NCBI RefSeq assembly: GCF_001402875.1
Contig: NZ_CP012946.1
Span: 2,830,001 to 2,894,000 of the forward strand
DNA from: Blastochloris viridis
GTDB taxonomy: Bacteria > Pseudomonadota > Alphaproteobacteria > Rhizobiales > Xanthobacteraceae
Length of the DNA: 64,000 bases
Reading direction: 5' to 3'
A program made the position numbers and the translations under genes. Positions 1 to 7,578 of the stretch are shown here, in pieces (the first letter of the stretch is position 1; each line of letters begins with the position of its first letter). The notes under the pieces were generated by a model. That model saw only the letters and a program-made list of their open reading frames with translations. It was not told the DNA's origin and made no database searches.

Positions 1-29
1 CCAAAAGACGTGAGAGACTAACGGGTTAA

Positions 30-45
30 GCACGGCGCACCGTGC
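30..45. repeat. Short inverted repeat upstream of the integrase
   Basis: GCACGG and CCGTGC form a perfect 6-bp stem with a 4-base loop, about 75 bases before the integrase start. It could be an arm-type integrase site or a terminator of a gene outside the window. Nothing decides between these. Confidence 0.3.
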
Positions 46-121
46 AACCCCGGGAGTAACCCACAGTGTCGAAAACCCCTCGCAGACAAGCCGGTCACAC
101 TGGTGTCACAGCGAGGACGAC

Positions 122-982
122 ATGGCGACAATCCGCAAGCGCGGCGACAAGTGGCAGGTGCAGGTCCGGAGGCAGGGCCACGCCCCTATCACCCGCTCAT
201 TCCTTCAGAAGGCCGATGCGGTGGCCTGGGCAAGGCAGACCGAAACCAAGCTCGATAGAGACGGGCTGGTGGTCGATACGTCCATGCTCAAACGGATGAC
301 GAAATCGGACCTCGTGGAGCGGTATCTCACAGAGGTGGTGCCGAGGAAGCGCGGCGCAGCGGTTGAACGAATCATTCTCCGTGCCTTCCTGCGTTCCCCC
401 TTGGCAAAGACAAGCCTGTCTGCGGTCACAGCCCAGGACTTCGCGAACTTCCGGGACGAACGGCTGCAGAAGGTCAAGGCGAGCACCCTGCGCCGGGAAT
501 TCGGCATCCTCAGCCATTGCTTCGAGATGGCAAGGAAAGAGTGGTCCATCCCGCTCCCTGCGAATCCGTTGAGCACCGTCAAGCTTCCCAAGAATCCCCT
601 GCCGAGAGACCGAAGGCTAGACCAGGACGACCCTGCCAAACTCGGCGCTGCCCTGGGCAAGACACGGGTATGGTGGCTTGAGCCGCTGGTCACCCTTGCT
701 GTCGAGACGGGCATGCGCCGGGGTGAACTGGTGTCAATCCGCTGGTGCGACGTGGACCTTGTTGCCCGCACCGTCCACCTTCCCATGTCCAAGAATGGCC
801 TGCCCAGGACCGTCCCCCTGACGCCGAAGGCCATTGAGACACTGGAGGCCATTCGCCCCGTGCCGATGCCGCCGAGGGAAACGCCCACGACGTCTGACCG
901 GGTGTTCCCAGTGACCACCAACGCCGTACGGTTGGCCTGGGGCATGCGGATGGTCGCCAGCGGCATCGCAGCCTCTCTTTGA
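122..982 (+). pseudogene. Tyrosine recombinase / phage-type integrase, 3'-truncated
   Basis: The 286-residue product has the layout of a site-specific tyrosine recombinase. An arm-type DNA-binding domain lies at about residues 1-50 (MATIRKRGDKW start), a SAM-like core-binding domain at about 55-165, and the beginning of the catalytic domain after that. The first catalytic arginine is visible in ETGMRRGEL (about residues 197-205). The H-x-x-R box, the later His and the nucleophilic Tyr are missing: after NAVRLAWG the sequence loses similarity and stops within about 12 residues. Full-length relatives run to about 330-370 residues. The break coincides with the broken end of a repressor gene on the other strand (969-1025), so a deletion or recombination joined two gene remnants. 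The start has a GAGGAC ribosome site. The protein should be catalytically dead. Confidence 0.8.
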
Positions 983-1025
983 GGTCGGAAGGCACACGGA
1001 TGCTGAATGTCACTAGGCCACTCAT
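969..1025 (-). pseudogene. 5' remnant of a ribbon-helix-helix (Arc-like) repressor gene
   Basis: Reading leftwards from an ATG at 1025, the first 19 codons give a product containing FSIRVPSDLKERL. This matches the N-terminal strand and helix of Arc/MetJ-type proteins and closely resembles the intact neighbour at 1115-1342 (LKIRLPRDLKERIEAAA). After about position 969 the similarity ends and the frame runs antisense to the integrase. I read it as a paralogue of the downstream repressor whose 3' part was lost in the event that truncated the integrase. Confidence 0.55.
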
Positions 1026-1050
1026 GGCTTCTCCTTGTGGTCCTATATTG

Positions 1051-1103
1051 AACCAAATTGGTTATAGCGGGTTCGAGGATTGAAGTCAAAACCACTTCGG
1101 TTT
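1051..1103. promoter_or_regulatory. Probable operator pair between divergent ribbon-helix-helix genes
   Basis: Two inverted repeats lie in the 89-base gap between the divergent repressor starts: AACCAAATTGGTT at 1051-1063 (6-bp arms, one central base) and AAACC-N5-GGTTT at 1089-1103. Both use the AACC/GGTT half-site. Ribbon-helix-helix proteins commonly bind paired short palindromes next to their own gene, so these are good autoregulatory candidates. This is inference from position and symmetry. Confidence 0.5.
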
Positions 1104-1114
1104 AAGACTGGACC

Positions 1115-1342
1115 ATGACCGAAGACGCGCAGTTGAAGATCAGGCTCCCCCGCGATTTGAAGGAGCGCATTGAAGCCGCTGCTGTCGCGGCGAACCGTTC
1201 ATGGAATGGGGAAATCGTGTCCCGGCTGGAAAAGAGCTTTCTATCGCCGCCTGACAAGACGCTGGAGGAACGTCTTATCTCGCTGGAGGAGGAGTTCGCG
1301 GACTTCAAGCTGATGGTGGAAGCAACGTATCGACGGATGTGA
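1115..1342 (+). CDS. Ribbon-helix-helix (Arc family) DNA-binding protein
   Basis: This 75-residue protein has the Arc-type core: a beta strand LKIRLPRDL (about residues 7-15), helix A KERIEAAAVAA and helix B NGEIVSRLEKSF. A short coiled-coil-like tail follows (LEERLISLEEEFADFKLMVEA). Such proteins dimerise through the strand and repress promoters, often their own or those of phage and plasmid modules. It is preceded by two palindromes with AACC/GGTT half-sites, one ending 12 bases before the start codon. It stands between the integrase remnant and the winged-helix/HEPN pair, so it could control either. No toxin gene of the usual short type follows directly, so a classical antitoxin role is not evident. 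Confidence 0.8.
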   Translation: MTEDAQLKIRLPRDLKERIEAAAVAANRSWNGEIVSRLEKSFLSPPDKTLEERLISLEEEFADFKLMVEATYRRM

Positions 1343-1453
1343 AATTCATTTCACTGGCCCGAACATGCCGGTGATCCACAGGCAACCATCTTGTTAGCCC
1401 CCTCAAACTCCTTCAAAATGCGTCGGTTTATAAAAGATCGTCGGGGGGCGTGG

Positions 1454-2209
1454 ATGGCGACTGAATTTAACTTGCCGGGGTCATCGTTCGAGGAAGTTCA
1501 GAAGATACTCAAGGGCTATGCCAGCGCCCCCGACCAAGCCTCTCTCGACAGTCTCTCCAAATTGGTCGGTCTGCATAAGACGATTATCAGTCGGAACAAT
1601 AAGTTCTTGACCGATGTCGGACTGATCAGCGGTGGCATGAAGAAAACCGCAACCGATCTAGGAAAAAAACTCGGTCGCGCACTCGACCACAAGCAGGCAG
1701 AAGACGCGCAGAACTACTGGAAGGAGGCTGTCCAAACGAATGAGAAGGTCGCCGGGTTGGTGACTACCGTTCGTATCAAGGGCGGCATGTCAGAAAAAGA
1801 CTTCTCTACCCACGTTCTTTACGTCTCCGGGCAAAGCAACACCTCCGGCAACAAGACCGGAGCGCGTTGTGTCGTGGACGTCCTAGTAGCGGCAAAGCTG
1901 CTTGTCGAGGAGAACGGGAAGTTAGTGGTGTCCGCCGCTCCCACCATTGACCCTCCGGTGGAGGTTGATTTGTCGTCTGGCGGCGCGGCCCCCAAGCGTG
2001 AGCCTGCTAATGGTAACGGCAATGGCACTGGAAACAGTGCGGGAGGGCCTGCGCCTGCGGTGACCTTGCCACCGATACCGGCAACGGCGAGCCTAACCCC
2101 GCAAATCGCAATCAACATCCAGCTTCACCTTCCTGAAACGGAAAATGCCGAGGTCTATGAGAAGTTGTTCAAAGCCCTCCGGGAGCACCTTCTTAGCCCG
2201 AAGGAGTAG
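1454..2209 (+). CDS. Accessory protein with winged-helix-like N-terminus, partner of the HEPN gene
   Basis: I do not recognise a characterised function. From ATG 1454 (chosen because a G-rich ribosome site and a TATAAAA box at 1429-1435 precede it; an upstream TTG at 1391 in the same frame is less likely) the product is 251 residues. The N-terminal ~70 residues read like a winged helix (SLDSLSKLVGLHKTIISRNN, then LTDVGLISGG). The middle (to ~165) is a mixed region ending in RCVVDVLVAAKLLVEENGKL, which could be a second winged helix. A low-complexity Gly/Asn/Ala/Pro linker follows, then a short conserved-looking tail INIQLHLPETENAEVYEKL. This build recalls DUF5343-like proteins of defence islands, but only by eye. 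The stop codon overlaps the ribosome site of the HEPN gene, so the two are translationally linked. Confidence 0.6.
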   Translation: MATEFNLPGSSFEEVQKILKGYASAPDQASLDSLSKLVGLHKTIISRNNKFLTDVGLISGGMKKTATDLGKKLGRALDHKQAEDAQNYWKEAVQTNEKVAGLVTTVRIKGGMSEKDFSTHVLYVSGQSNTSGNKTGARCVVDVLVAAKLLVEENGKLVVSAAPTIDPPVEVDLSSGGAAPKREPANGNGNGTGNSAGGPAPAVTLPPIPATASLTPQIAINIQLHLPETENAEVYEKLFKALREHLLSPKE

Positions 2210-2212
2210 CCC

Positions 2213-2740
2213 GTGGGGATCGAATACTGGACCGGGCGCGTAGGGCGGGCGCGACGGGCAGCGCACATCGCCCTTTCGCAGCATGAAAGCGCTGCGTCTC
2301 GTATTGTCCTGCTTGAAGACTTGTCCAAGCGTCTGTCGGGAACACCCGTGGATGTTCAGGACTACTTTGCCGAGGCGATTTCTTGTTTGGAAGGCGAACT
2401 GTACCGTTCGGGCATCGTGCTCGCATGGGCAGGCCATTTCCACGTCCTAACGGAAGTCTGCTACGCAAAACATGAAGCTGACCTCCGCACGGCACGCCCG
2501 AAATGGGCATTCAAAGACCTAGCCGAATTGAAGGAACAGGTCGCGGAAGCGAACTTCCTTATCGCGGCAAAGGACGTGAAGTTCGTTTCCAAGCCACAGT
2601 TGCGGATACTGGACGGACAGCTTTCTCTCCGCAATCAGTGTGCGCACCCGACGCTCTACCGGCCTAGCATGAACGCCGCCATCGGATACGTGGACACCAT
2701 GATCCGCCAGACGCTCACGTATCTTCCACCGGCTCCGTAG
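2213..2740 (+). CDS. HEPN-like protein with R-x4-H motif (putative RNase)
   Basis: The 175-residue, mainly helical product carries LRNQCAHPT near the C-terminus (about residues 141-149), a match to the R-x4-H catalytic motif of HEPN ribonucleases found in toxins, abortive-infection proteins and CRISPR effectors. Helices before it (GELYRSGIVLAWAGHFHVLTE, about 63-83) fit a HEPN bundle. It starts at GTG 2213 with AAGGAG at 2201-2206, lying over the end of the upstream gene. The pair therefore forms one operon with a 3-base gap. In such arrangements the non-HEPN partner often senses or restrains the RNase; that role is inference here. It is the last gene of the integrated element. It could also be a non-catalytic HEPN, since the motif alone does not prove activity. 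Confidence 0.65.
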   Translation: MGIEYWTGRVGRARRAAHIALSQHESAASRIVLLEDLSKRLSGTPVDVQDYFAEAISCLEGELYRSGIVLAWAGHFHVLTEVCYAKHEADLRTARPKWAFKDLAELKEQVAEANFLIAAKDVKFVSKPQLRILDGQLSLRNQCAHPTLYRPSMNAAIGYVDTMIRQTLTYLPPAP

Positions 2741-2754
2741 TCGCTAGTGGTCAT

Positions 2755-3423
2755 TCAGCATCGTGCTTTGCGCAGTATCCGCACGTGGCCGATGCGGCGG
2801 GCGACGCCGGCGACCACGCCCGGCTCTTCGTCATTGGCGAACATCGTGCCGGTGTCGAGTTGAAGGGCGATGCCGGGGGCATTGACCCGCTCGACCAGCG
2901 CGAACGCCTCCGCCGTAGCGGTCACAAACCGGCAGCCAGAACGCGCCGGATTGGCCTCGAAGCACAGCACGGTTCCCTCATCGGCGAAGGCCGGCGCGAG
3001 GTCGCGCAAGAACTCGGTGGCGATGGCCAGCGCCGCCTCGTGCGGCAGCGCACCCGGATCGCGCAGCGCCGGCGCGCCGAACACGCAGGCGCCGGCACCG
3101 AGCGCGCCAGCGATGGCGGCGACCCGGCGCAGGTGCGCCGCCATGCGGGCGCGCGGCGCCGCGCTTTCAAAAAGGTGCACCCCGGCCACCCCGAACAGGA
3201 GCGCCTGCAGCGCCGGAACCGAAAGCCCATGCTGTTCGAGCCGGCGGCGATAGGCGCGCACGTCGTCGAGCGCGACCGAGCCGAGGTCGCCGAACACCTT
3301 GCCGGGCGCAAGCTCCACGCCGTCGAAGCCGAGTTTTGCGACGCAGTCGATCGCCTCGGTGTCTGCGTCCGCGGGCCAGGCGATATTGGAGATCGAAAGA
3401 CGGCGCGATGCACGGTCGGTCAT
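2755..3423 (-). pseudogene. Sugar phosphate isomerase/epimerase (TIM barrel), C-terminally truncated
   Basis: The 222-residue product matches the xylose-isomerase-like TIM-barrel family: N-terminal LSISNIAWP, then GFDGVELAP, VLCFEANPARSGCRF and LQLDTGTMFANDEEP carry the expected strand ends and the metal-binding Glu. Members of this type are usually about 270-280 residues and end with a GHxHxSEP strand and a final [VS]SIEM-type strand. Here the sequence breaks right after ARRIGHVRI and runs into six unrelated residues at the edge of the integrated element. The last barrel strands with catalytic and metal residues are lost. The remainder could lie on the far side of the element, outside the window. 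No partner gene is adjacent. Confidence 0.75.
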
Positions 3424-3617
3424 GGTGCGCTCCGTCAGCCCGCGGCGGCGCCGACATCGACGGCGTCAAACCCGACCGGCGAAATCCGCCGGGCCCACCC
3501 GCCTCAGCGGAAATCCGGCTTGAAGTTTCGCCTTCAGCCGCTATTGGTTGCGCGCGGACGTGCATTCGGCAGCGCGGGCGTCAGCTCGACCGCCATGACG
3601 CAACCGATGCAGGGCTC

Positions 3618-3652
3618 AAAAGAAAGAGGCCGCCCCGACGAACGGAGCGGCC
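3618..3652 (-). terminator. Rho-independent terminator of the candidate sRNA
   Basis: On the minus strand GGCCGC-T-CCG, loop TTCGT, CGG-G-GCGGCC, followed by TCTTTCTTTT. The stem has nine pairs and one mismatch, with a good U-rich tail. Confidence 0.7.
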
Positions 3653-3714
3653 CAAGTCTAGGGAGGAAACGCCCAAGGAGGGCGGCGGCACTGCGACGCG
3701 AGCGCAATGCCGCG
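3618..3714 (-). ncRNA. Candidate small RNA with anti-Shine-Dalgarno motifs
   Basis: On the minus strand a promoter, three stem-loops and a terminator follow in order. Stem 1 occupies 3713-3685 (GCGGCA-tt-GCG / CGC-ag-TGCCGC). Stem 2 at 3683-3671 (GCCC-TCCTT-GGGC) shows CCUCC in stem and loop. A single-stranded linker (3670-3653) contains TCCTCCC, complementary to ribosome-binding sites. Stem 3 at 3652-3628 is followed by a U-rich run and acts as terminator. The ~97-nt length, CCUCC motifs and terminal hairpin resemble alphaproteobacterial anti-SD sRNAs (the alpha-r14/suhB and 'cuckoo' types). I cannot assign the family without a covariance search. It sits in a 560-base gap with no convincing protein gene. 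Confidence 0.55.
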
Positions 3715-3721
3715 CTGCAAC

Positions 3722-3750
3722 AATATGAATGTGCGCCGCAAAAAAGGCAA
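3722..3750 (-). promoter_or_regulatory. Sigma-70-type promoter of the candidate sRNA
   Basis: Read on the minus strand: -35 TTGCCT (3750-3745), exactly 17 bases, -10 CATATT (3727-3722). The predicted start (about 3714) coincides with the base of the first stem of the sRNA candidate. Confidence 0.5.
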
Positions 3751-3958
3751 CCCCTCTGACGCTTTTTCTGCAAGTCTCTGCAAATCATATGTTTTCCGGC
3801 CGCGACCACGCTCATCGCAGCGCGGCCGCCATCGCGGCGCAGGGCTGATTCCAGCCCGCGCCAACGCGCGGCGGTTCGGCTCAAGCCAGGGCGCGAGCGT
3901 GGAAATTGCGTTTCCGCGACCCCGTAAAAACCTGTTCAGACCGCGTATGTCCGACGAA

Positions 3959-3981
3959 AATCCGGCCTGATCGGCCGGATT
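3959..3981. terminator. Stem-loop terminator after the MFS gene
   Basis: AATCCGGCC / GGCCGGATT form a perfect 9-bp stem around TGATC, ending six bases before the MFS stop codon (minus strand). The same CGGCC-TGATC-GGCCG core forms the last hairpin of the dispersed repeat copies near 26.5 and 37.6 kb, so this may be a repeat fragment used as a terminator. Confidence 0.65.
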
Positions 3982-3986
3982 TCGCA

Positions 3987-5249
3987 TCACGGCTCCCGGC
4001 GAGGATCGCGCGCGCCGGCATAGATCGCGGTCAGCACCAGCGCGGTGCAGGCAAGAAGCGCGAACACGGTATGGTAGGCCGTCACCGGATAGGTGCCGCC
4101 GCTGGCGGGAAACAGGTCCATCACCACGCCGGTGAGCGCCTGCCACACGAACACCCCACCCATATTGGCAAGGTTCATCAAGGTGATACCGCGGCCGACC
4201 AAATGGAGCGGGAACAGCGACTTGCCGTGCGCCATCATCACCGGCGGAAATGCCGCGACCAGCCCGAAGGCGGCGAACCACACCATCAGTCCGGTGTCGG
4301 ACAGTGGCCCGCTGGCGGCGAGAAACAGCAGCAAGGCCGCCGATCCGATGGTGCCGAGCATGGTCGGCACCCGGTAGCTGCCGAACACCCGGTCGGAAAA
4401 GCCCCACAGGATCGAGCCGACGATCTGGGTTGCGGCAAGCAGCAGCAGCATGTTGCCGCGCTGGGCAAGCTCGAAGCCGTGGACGTGGGTGAGGTAGGGT
4501 CCGCCCCACAGCCCGAGCACGGTGGCGTACATGGCATAGCCGCTGGTGTGGAGCAGAAACAGCCGCCAGGCGTCCTTGGTTCGAATCGCCTGCGCCACCC
4601 CGGCGACGCTGTCCGCCAGCGACTCGCGCTTCGGCGCCACCCGCCGCCCCGGCGGATTGTCGCGCACCACCACCGCCACCAGTACCGCGGCCACCGCCAC
4701 CAGCGCCGCGACGACGAGGAACGGGTTGCGCCACCCCACCGCCGCCGTTGCATAGGCCAGCGGCGCGGTCGCGATCACCGTGCCGAGATTGCCGACCCCG
4801 ATCTGAATGCCAAGCAAGGTTGCGAAGCGATCCGGCGGAAACCAGCGGGCATAGAGCGCCAGCGGCGCCATCAGCAGCGCGGCACAGCCGAGCCCCATCA
4901 GCAGCCGCGCCACCAGCAACTCGGCAAAGCTGCCGGCAGTGGCGAACAGCAGCGCGCCCGCCACCGCCAGCGACACCGAGGCGAGAATGCAGGCCTTGGG
5001 ACCGAAGCGGTCGAGCGCAATGCCGAGCGGCACCTGGGCGCCGGCGAACACCAGAAAGAACAGGCTCGACAACAATCCGATTTCGGAGGCGCTCAGCGTC
5101 AGCTCGCGCGCAAGATCGGGCGCGATGACGCCGACCGAATTGCGCAGGAACTGGCTTGCGACATAAATGCCGGCGCAGGTCGCCACCAGCGCGACAACGG
5201 TCAACACCGGCAGCCGCGCCATGCCGGTGTCAGGCCTGCCTTCGAGCAA
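3987..5249 (-). CDS. Major facilitator superfamily transporter
   Basis: The 420-residue product has about twelve hydrophobic segments in two halves, with the MFS loop motif between segments 2 and 3 (GIALDRFGPKACI, about residues 77-89, a G-x-x-x-D-R-x-G pattern). The long central loop is around residues 200-225. It should be an inner-membrane secondary transporter. The substrate cannot be told from sequence; the nitrate/nitrite-like and organic-acid clades are both conceivable. The TTG start at 5249 has a good GGGAGG site, while an in-frame ATG at 5222 (MARLPVL) starts nearer the first membrane segment and may be used instead. It stands alone, facing away from hisN, with a strong stem-loop behind it. 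Confidence 0.85.
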   Translation of the reverse strand: MLEGRPDTGMARLPVLTVVALVATCAGIYVASQFLRNSVGVIAPDLARELTLSASEIGLLSSLFFLVFAGAQVPLGIALDRFGPKACILASVSLAVAGALLFATAGSFAELLVARLLMGLGCAALLMAPLALYARWFPPDRFATLLGIQIGVGNLGTVIATAPLAYATAAVGWRNPFLVVAALVAVAAVLVAVVVRDNPPGRRVAPKRESLADSVAGVAQAIRTKDAWRLFLLHTSGYAMYATVLGLWGGPYLTHVHGFELAQRGNMLLLLAATQIVGSILWGFSDRVFGSYRVPTMLGTIGSAALLLFLAASGPLSDTGLMVWFAAFGLVAAFPPVMMAHGKSLFPLHLVGRGITLMNLANMGGVFVWQALTGVVMDLFPASGGTYPVTAYHTVFALLACTALVLTAIYAGARDPRREP

Positions 5250-5608
5250 GGAACGCCTCCCGTCGGGCCCGCAGGCCTGATATCATTGTCCGGCGGCTGC
5301 CGGTCACGGCAAAACCGCAGGAATTACCTTCCAACGCTCGGTTTCGGCATCGGCTTGCCGGCGGCCGGATGTCGGATCGCCCGGATGCTGGAATTCGCCC
5401 ACCAGCGGGCAATTTCTGCATAACCGGTCCCGCCTGAAACGAAAACCGCCGTTCCGGCATTGCACCCGTGCGGCGGCACACCGCGCTACCGTAACCGATC
5501 CTGCATCGCTGCCGGCGCCCAGCGATTTCCCGCCACGCCATTGCGGCGGCGCGCAAGGCTTTCTATAGGGTCGCCATCATCGTTCGTGTCATCGGGAACC
5601 GATCCTTC
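5250..5608. other. Intergenic region between divergent MFS and hisN genes
   Basis: About 360 bases without a convincing gene. It must hold the promoters of both divergent genes, but I see no clear -35/-10 pair or operator. A scrap resembling the dispersed repeat (GAAACGAAAACCGCCG) lies near 5,438-5,453. Confidence 0.4.
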
Positions 5609-6391
5609 ATGCGCGCCGTCGATTTCGCCGCCTTCGTGGACGAACTCGCCACCGTTTCGGCGGCGGCGATTCTGCCGTTCTTTCGCACCGCCATCGGCAT
5701 CGACGACAAGCGCAAGCAGGGTCAGTTCGATCCCGTCACCGACGCCGACCGCGCCGGCGAGGTGGCGATGCGCAGCCTGATCACGCGGACCTTTCCCGAG
5801 CACGGCATCCTCGGCGAGGAATTCGGCCGCGAGCGGGCCGACGCCACCTGGGTGTGGACGCTCGATCCCATCGACGGCACCAAATCCTTCATCGCCGGCA
5901 TTCCGGCCTGGGGCACGCTGATCGGCCTGATGCGCGATGGCGTGCCTGTCTACGGCATGATGCACCAGCCCTTCGTCGGCGAGCGCTTCACCGGCGACGG
6001 CGCCGGCGCGCGGTATCGCGGCCCGGCCGGGCCGCGCGACCTGATGGTGCGGCCCTGCACCGAATTGTCGGATGCGGTGCTGTTCACCACCAGCCCGCGG
6101 CTGTTCGCCGACAGCGACCTCGAACGGTTCCAGCGCATCGAGCGCGAGGCCAAGCTGTCGCGCTACGGCGGCGATTGCTACGCCTACTGCATGGTGGCCG
6201 CCGGGCTGATCGACGTCGTGATCGAAACCGGGCTCGACGACCACGACATCGTGCCGCTGATCCCGATCATCGAGGGCGCCGGCGGCATCGTCACCAACTG
6301 GGAAGGCGGCACCGCCGCCAAGGGCGGCCGCGTCGTCGCCGCCGGCGACCGCCGCCTGCACGACAAGGTGCTGAAGATCCTGAACGCCTGA
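5609..6391 (+). CDS. hisN: Histidinol-phosphatase of the inositol-monophosphatase type
   Basis: The 260-residue product carries all metal-site motifs of the IMPase family: DPVTDADR (about 44-51), GEEFG (70-74), WTLDPIDGTKSF (about 83-94) and a C-terminal DDHDI (about 210-214). The overall sequence matches the HisN branch that dephosphorylates histidinol-phosphate in alphaproteobacterial and actinobacterial histidine synthesis, rather than SuhB or CysQ. That branch assignment is from recognition and not proved. It is a cytosolic Mg-dependent enzyme. It is a single gene with no his neighbours, as is usual for hisN. A partial copy of the dispersed repeat (TTCCGGGATGATC) follows directly after the stop. 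Confidence 0.85.
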   Translation: MRAVDFAAFVDELATVSAAAILPFFRTAIGIDDKRKQGQFDPVTDADRAGEVAMRSLITRTFPEHGILGEEFGRERADATWVWTLDPIDGTKSFIAGIPAWGTLIGLMRDGVPVYGMMHQPFVGERFTGDGAGARYRGPAGPRDLMVRPCTELSDAVLFTTSPRLFADSDLERFQRIEREAKLSRYGGDCYAYCMVAAGLIDVVIETGLDDHDIVPLIPIIEGAGGIVTNWEGGTAAKGGRVVAAGDRRLHDKVLKILNA

Positions 6392-6483
6392 TCGGGTTCC
6401 GGGATGATCCTTTGGTGATCTCCCGCCCCCGACGAAGGGAATTCTGGAGCTTTGTCCGGCCTGATTGCATCAGATCGGACGCT

Positions 6484-7422
6484 CTACGCTCCCGAGCCCG
6501 GCACGAAGGCGTCGAACGCCGCCCAGAACTGCTCGCGCACCGCGGTGCGCTCCTGCAGGATTTCGTGCCGCGCGCCCGGTATCACCAGCCCTGCCCCGCC
6601 AAGCAGCCGAATGGCGAAGCGGTCGGTCGCCAGGGTCGAGACCACCTCGTCATTGCCGGCCGCCACGATCAGGATCGGGTGGCGCAGCGTCGACGGATAG
6701 GCCGGATCGGCAAACTCCGCGGCGGCGCGGAACGCCTCGTCCACCCAGGCAACGGTCGGCGCGCCGAGGCCAAGGTCGGGGTGGAGTTCGATGATCTCGG
6801 CGTTGCGGGCGTAGCGGGCGGAGTCCGAGGTCAGCTTGTTGCCGTCGAACGGCCGCCGCATGACGTCGCCCGGCTTGCCGCCGGGGACCAGCAGACGCCC
6901 CAGGCCGAATGCCCGCAGCAGCCGCACCGTGCGCCACGCTGCGTCGTAGGCCGGCAGTCGGATGCGAATCATCGGCGACACCGCGACGGTGCGGTCGAAC
7001 CAGCGCCGGCTATGCTTGGCGGCGCGAATCAGGATGGCGCCGCCCATCGAATGGGCCAGCGCGAAATAGGGCGGCGGGCAGTCCGGATAGACCACCTCGC
7101 GGATGAACACCTCGAGATCGAGCTCGTAGTCGTCGAACGCGCGCACGAAGCCCTTGCGCGGATCCTTCAGAAGGCGGTCGGAGCCGCCCTGGCCGCGCCA
7201 ATCCAGCGTCGCCACTGCAAAGCCGCGGCGGCGCAAATCCGCGATGGTCTCGAAGTACTTTTCGGCCTGCTCGGTGCGGCCGCCGAACAGGCACACTGTG
7301 CCGCGGCAGGATTTGGTGGCAGGAAAGCGCGCAAAGCGCAGCCCGACGCCATCGCGCGCGACGATGCGGCCGCACACGGCGCCGCTCGGGACGGGATTGC
7401 TGGGGGTGGGGAAAAGTTCCAT
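6484..7422 (-). CDS. Alpha/beta hydrolase, lysophospholipase-like
   Basis: From ATG 7422 (MELFPTPSNP) the product is 312 residues. It has the serine-hydrolase fold: LDWRGQGGSDR after the second strand, the nucleophile elbow AHSMGG, an acidic residue in AAGNDEVVS and the catalytic His in PGARHEIL. The family corresponds to PldB/monoacylglycerol-lipase-like enzymes, so the likely substrate is a lysophospholipid or monoglyceride. No signal peptide is seen. The open frame extends 44 codons upstream but that part is unlike a protein. It is convergent with hisN. Confidence 0.85.
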   Translation of the reverse strand: MELFPTPSNPVPSGAVCGRIVARDGVGLRFARFPATKSCRGTVCLFGGRTEQAEKYFETIADLRRRGFAVATLDWRGQGGSDRLLKDPRKGFVRAFDDYELDLEVFIREVVYPDCPPPYFALAHSMGGAILIRAAKHSRRWFDRTVAVSPMIRIRLPAYDAAWRTVRLLRAFGLGRLLVPGGKPGDVMRRPFDGNKLTSDSARYARNAEIIELHPDLGLGAPTVAWVDEAFRAAAEFADPAYPSTLRHPILIVAAGNDEVVSTLATDRFAIRLLGGAGLVIPGARHEILQERTAVREQFWAAFDAFVPGSGA

Positions 7423-7578
7423 CGGCGGCCCGCTCCGGCGCCGCCGGATTGCCGACCGGCTTACACCATGCGGCGGCTGAGCCGCAACGACCGCACATGT
7501 ATTTTCCGCAGCCAAAGCCCGCGGCAACGCGAATAGATAAGGACGGCAAACCAAAAACTTAAGCGGGCCGCCGCCAGT

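Larger units (their letters stand above)
1..2775. mobile_element. Right part of an integrated genetic element (left end outside the window)
   Basis: The segment starts before or at the window edge with a tyrosine-integrase gene and ends inside a host sugar-phosphate isomerase gene at about 2,755-2,785. Its genes (integrase, ribbon-helix-helix repressors, a winged-helix-like protein, a HEPN protein) are accessory types. Their codon use is visibly less GC-skewed than the housekeeping genes to the right, with AAA, TTT and TTA-type codons common. The host gene loses its last ~50 codons at the junction, as expected if the element or a later rearrangement cut it. I could not identify att repeats because the left junction is not in view. 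The integrase is itself broken, so the element is probably no longer self-mobile. Confidence 0.7.

Noticed and set aside
1115..2209. Classical type II toxin-antitoxin operon (repressor plus short toxin)
   Set aside because: The repressor gene is followed by a 110-base gap with its own promoter-like TATAAAA and then a 251-residue protein, not a short toxin; the better pairing is with the HEPN gene.
3707..3970. 87-codon frame on the plus strand between the isomerase and MFS genes
   Set aside because: No ribosome site or family resemblance, Arg/Pro/Ser-rich, and it overlaps the promoter and first stem of the sRNA candidate.
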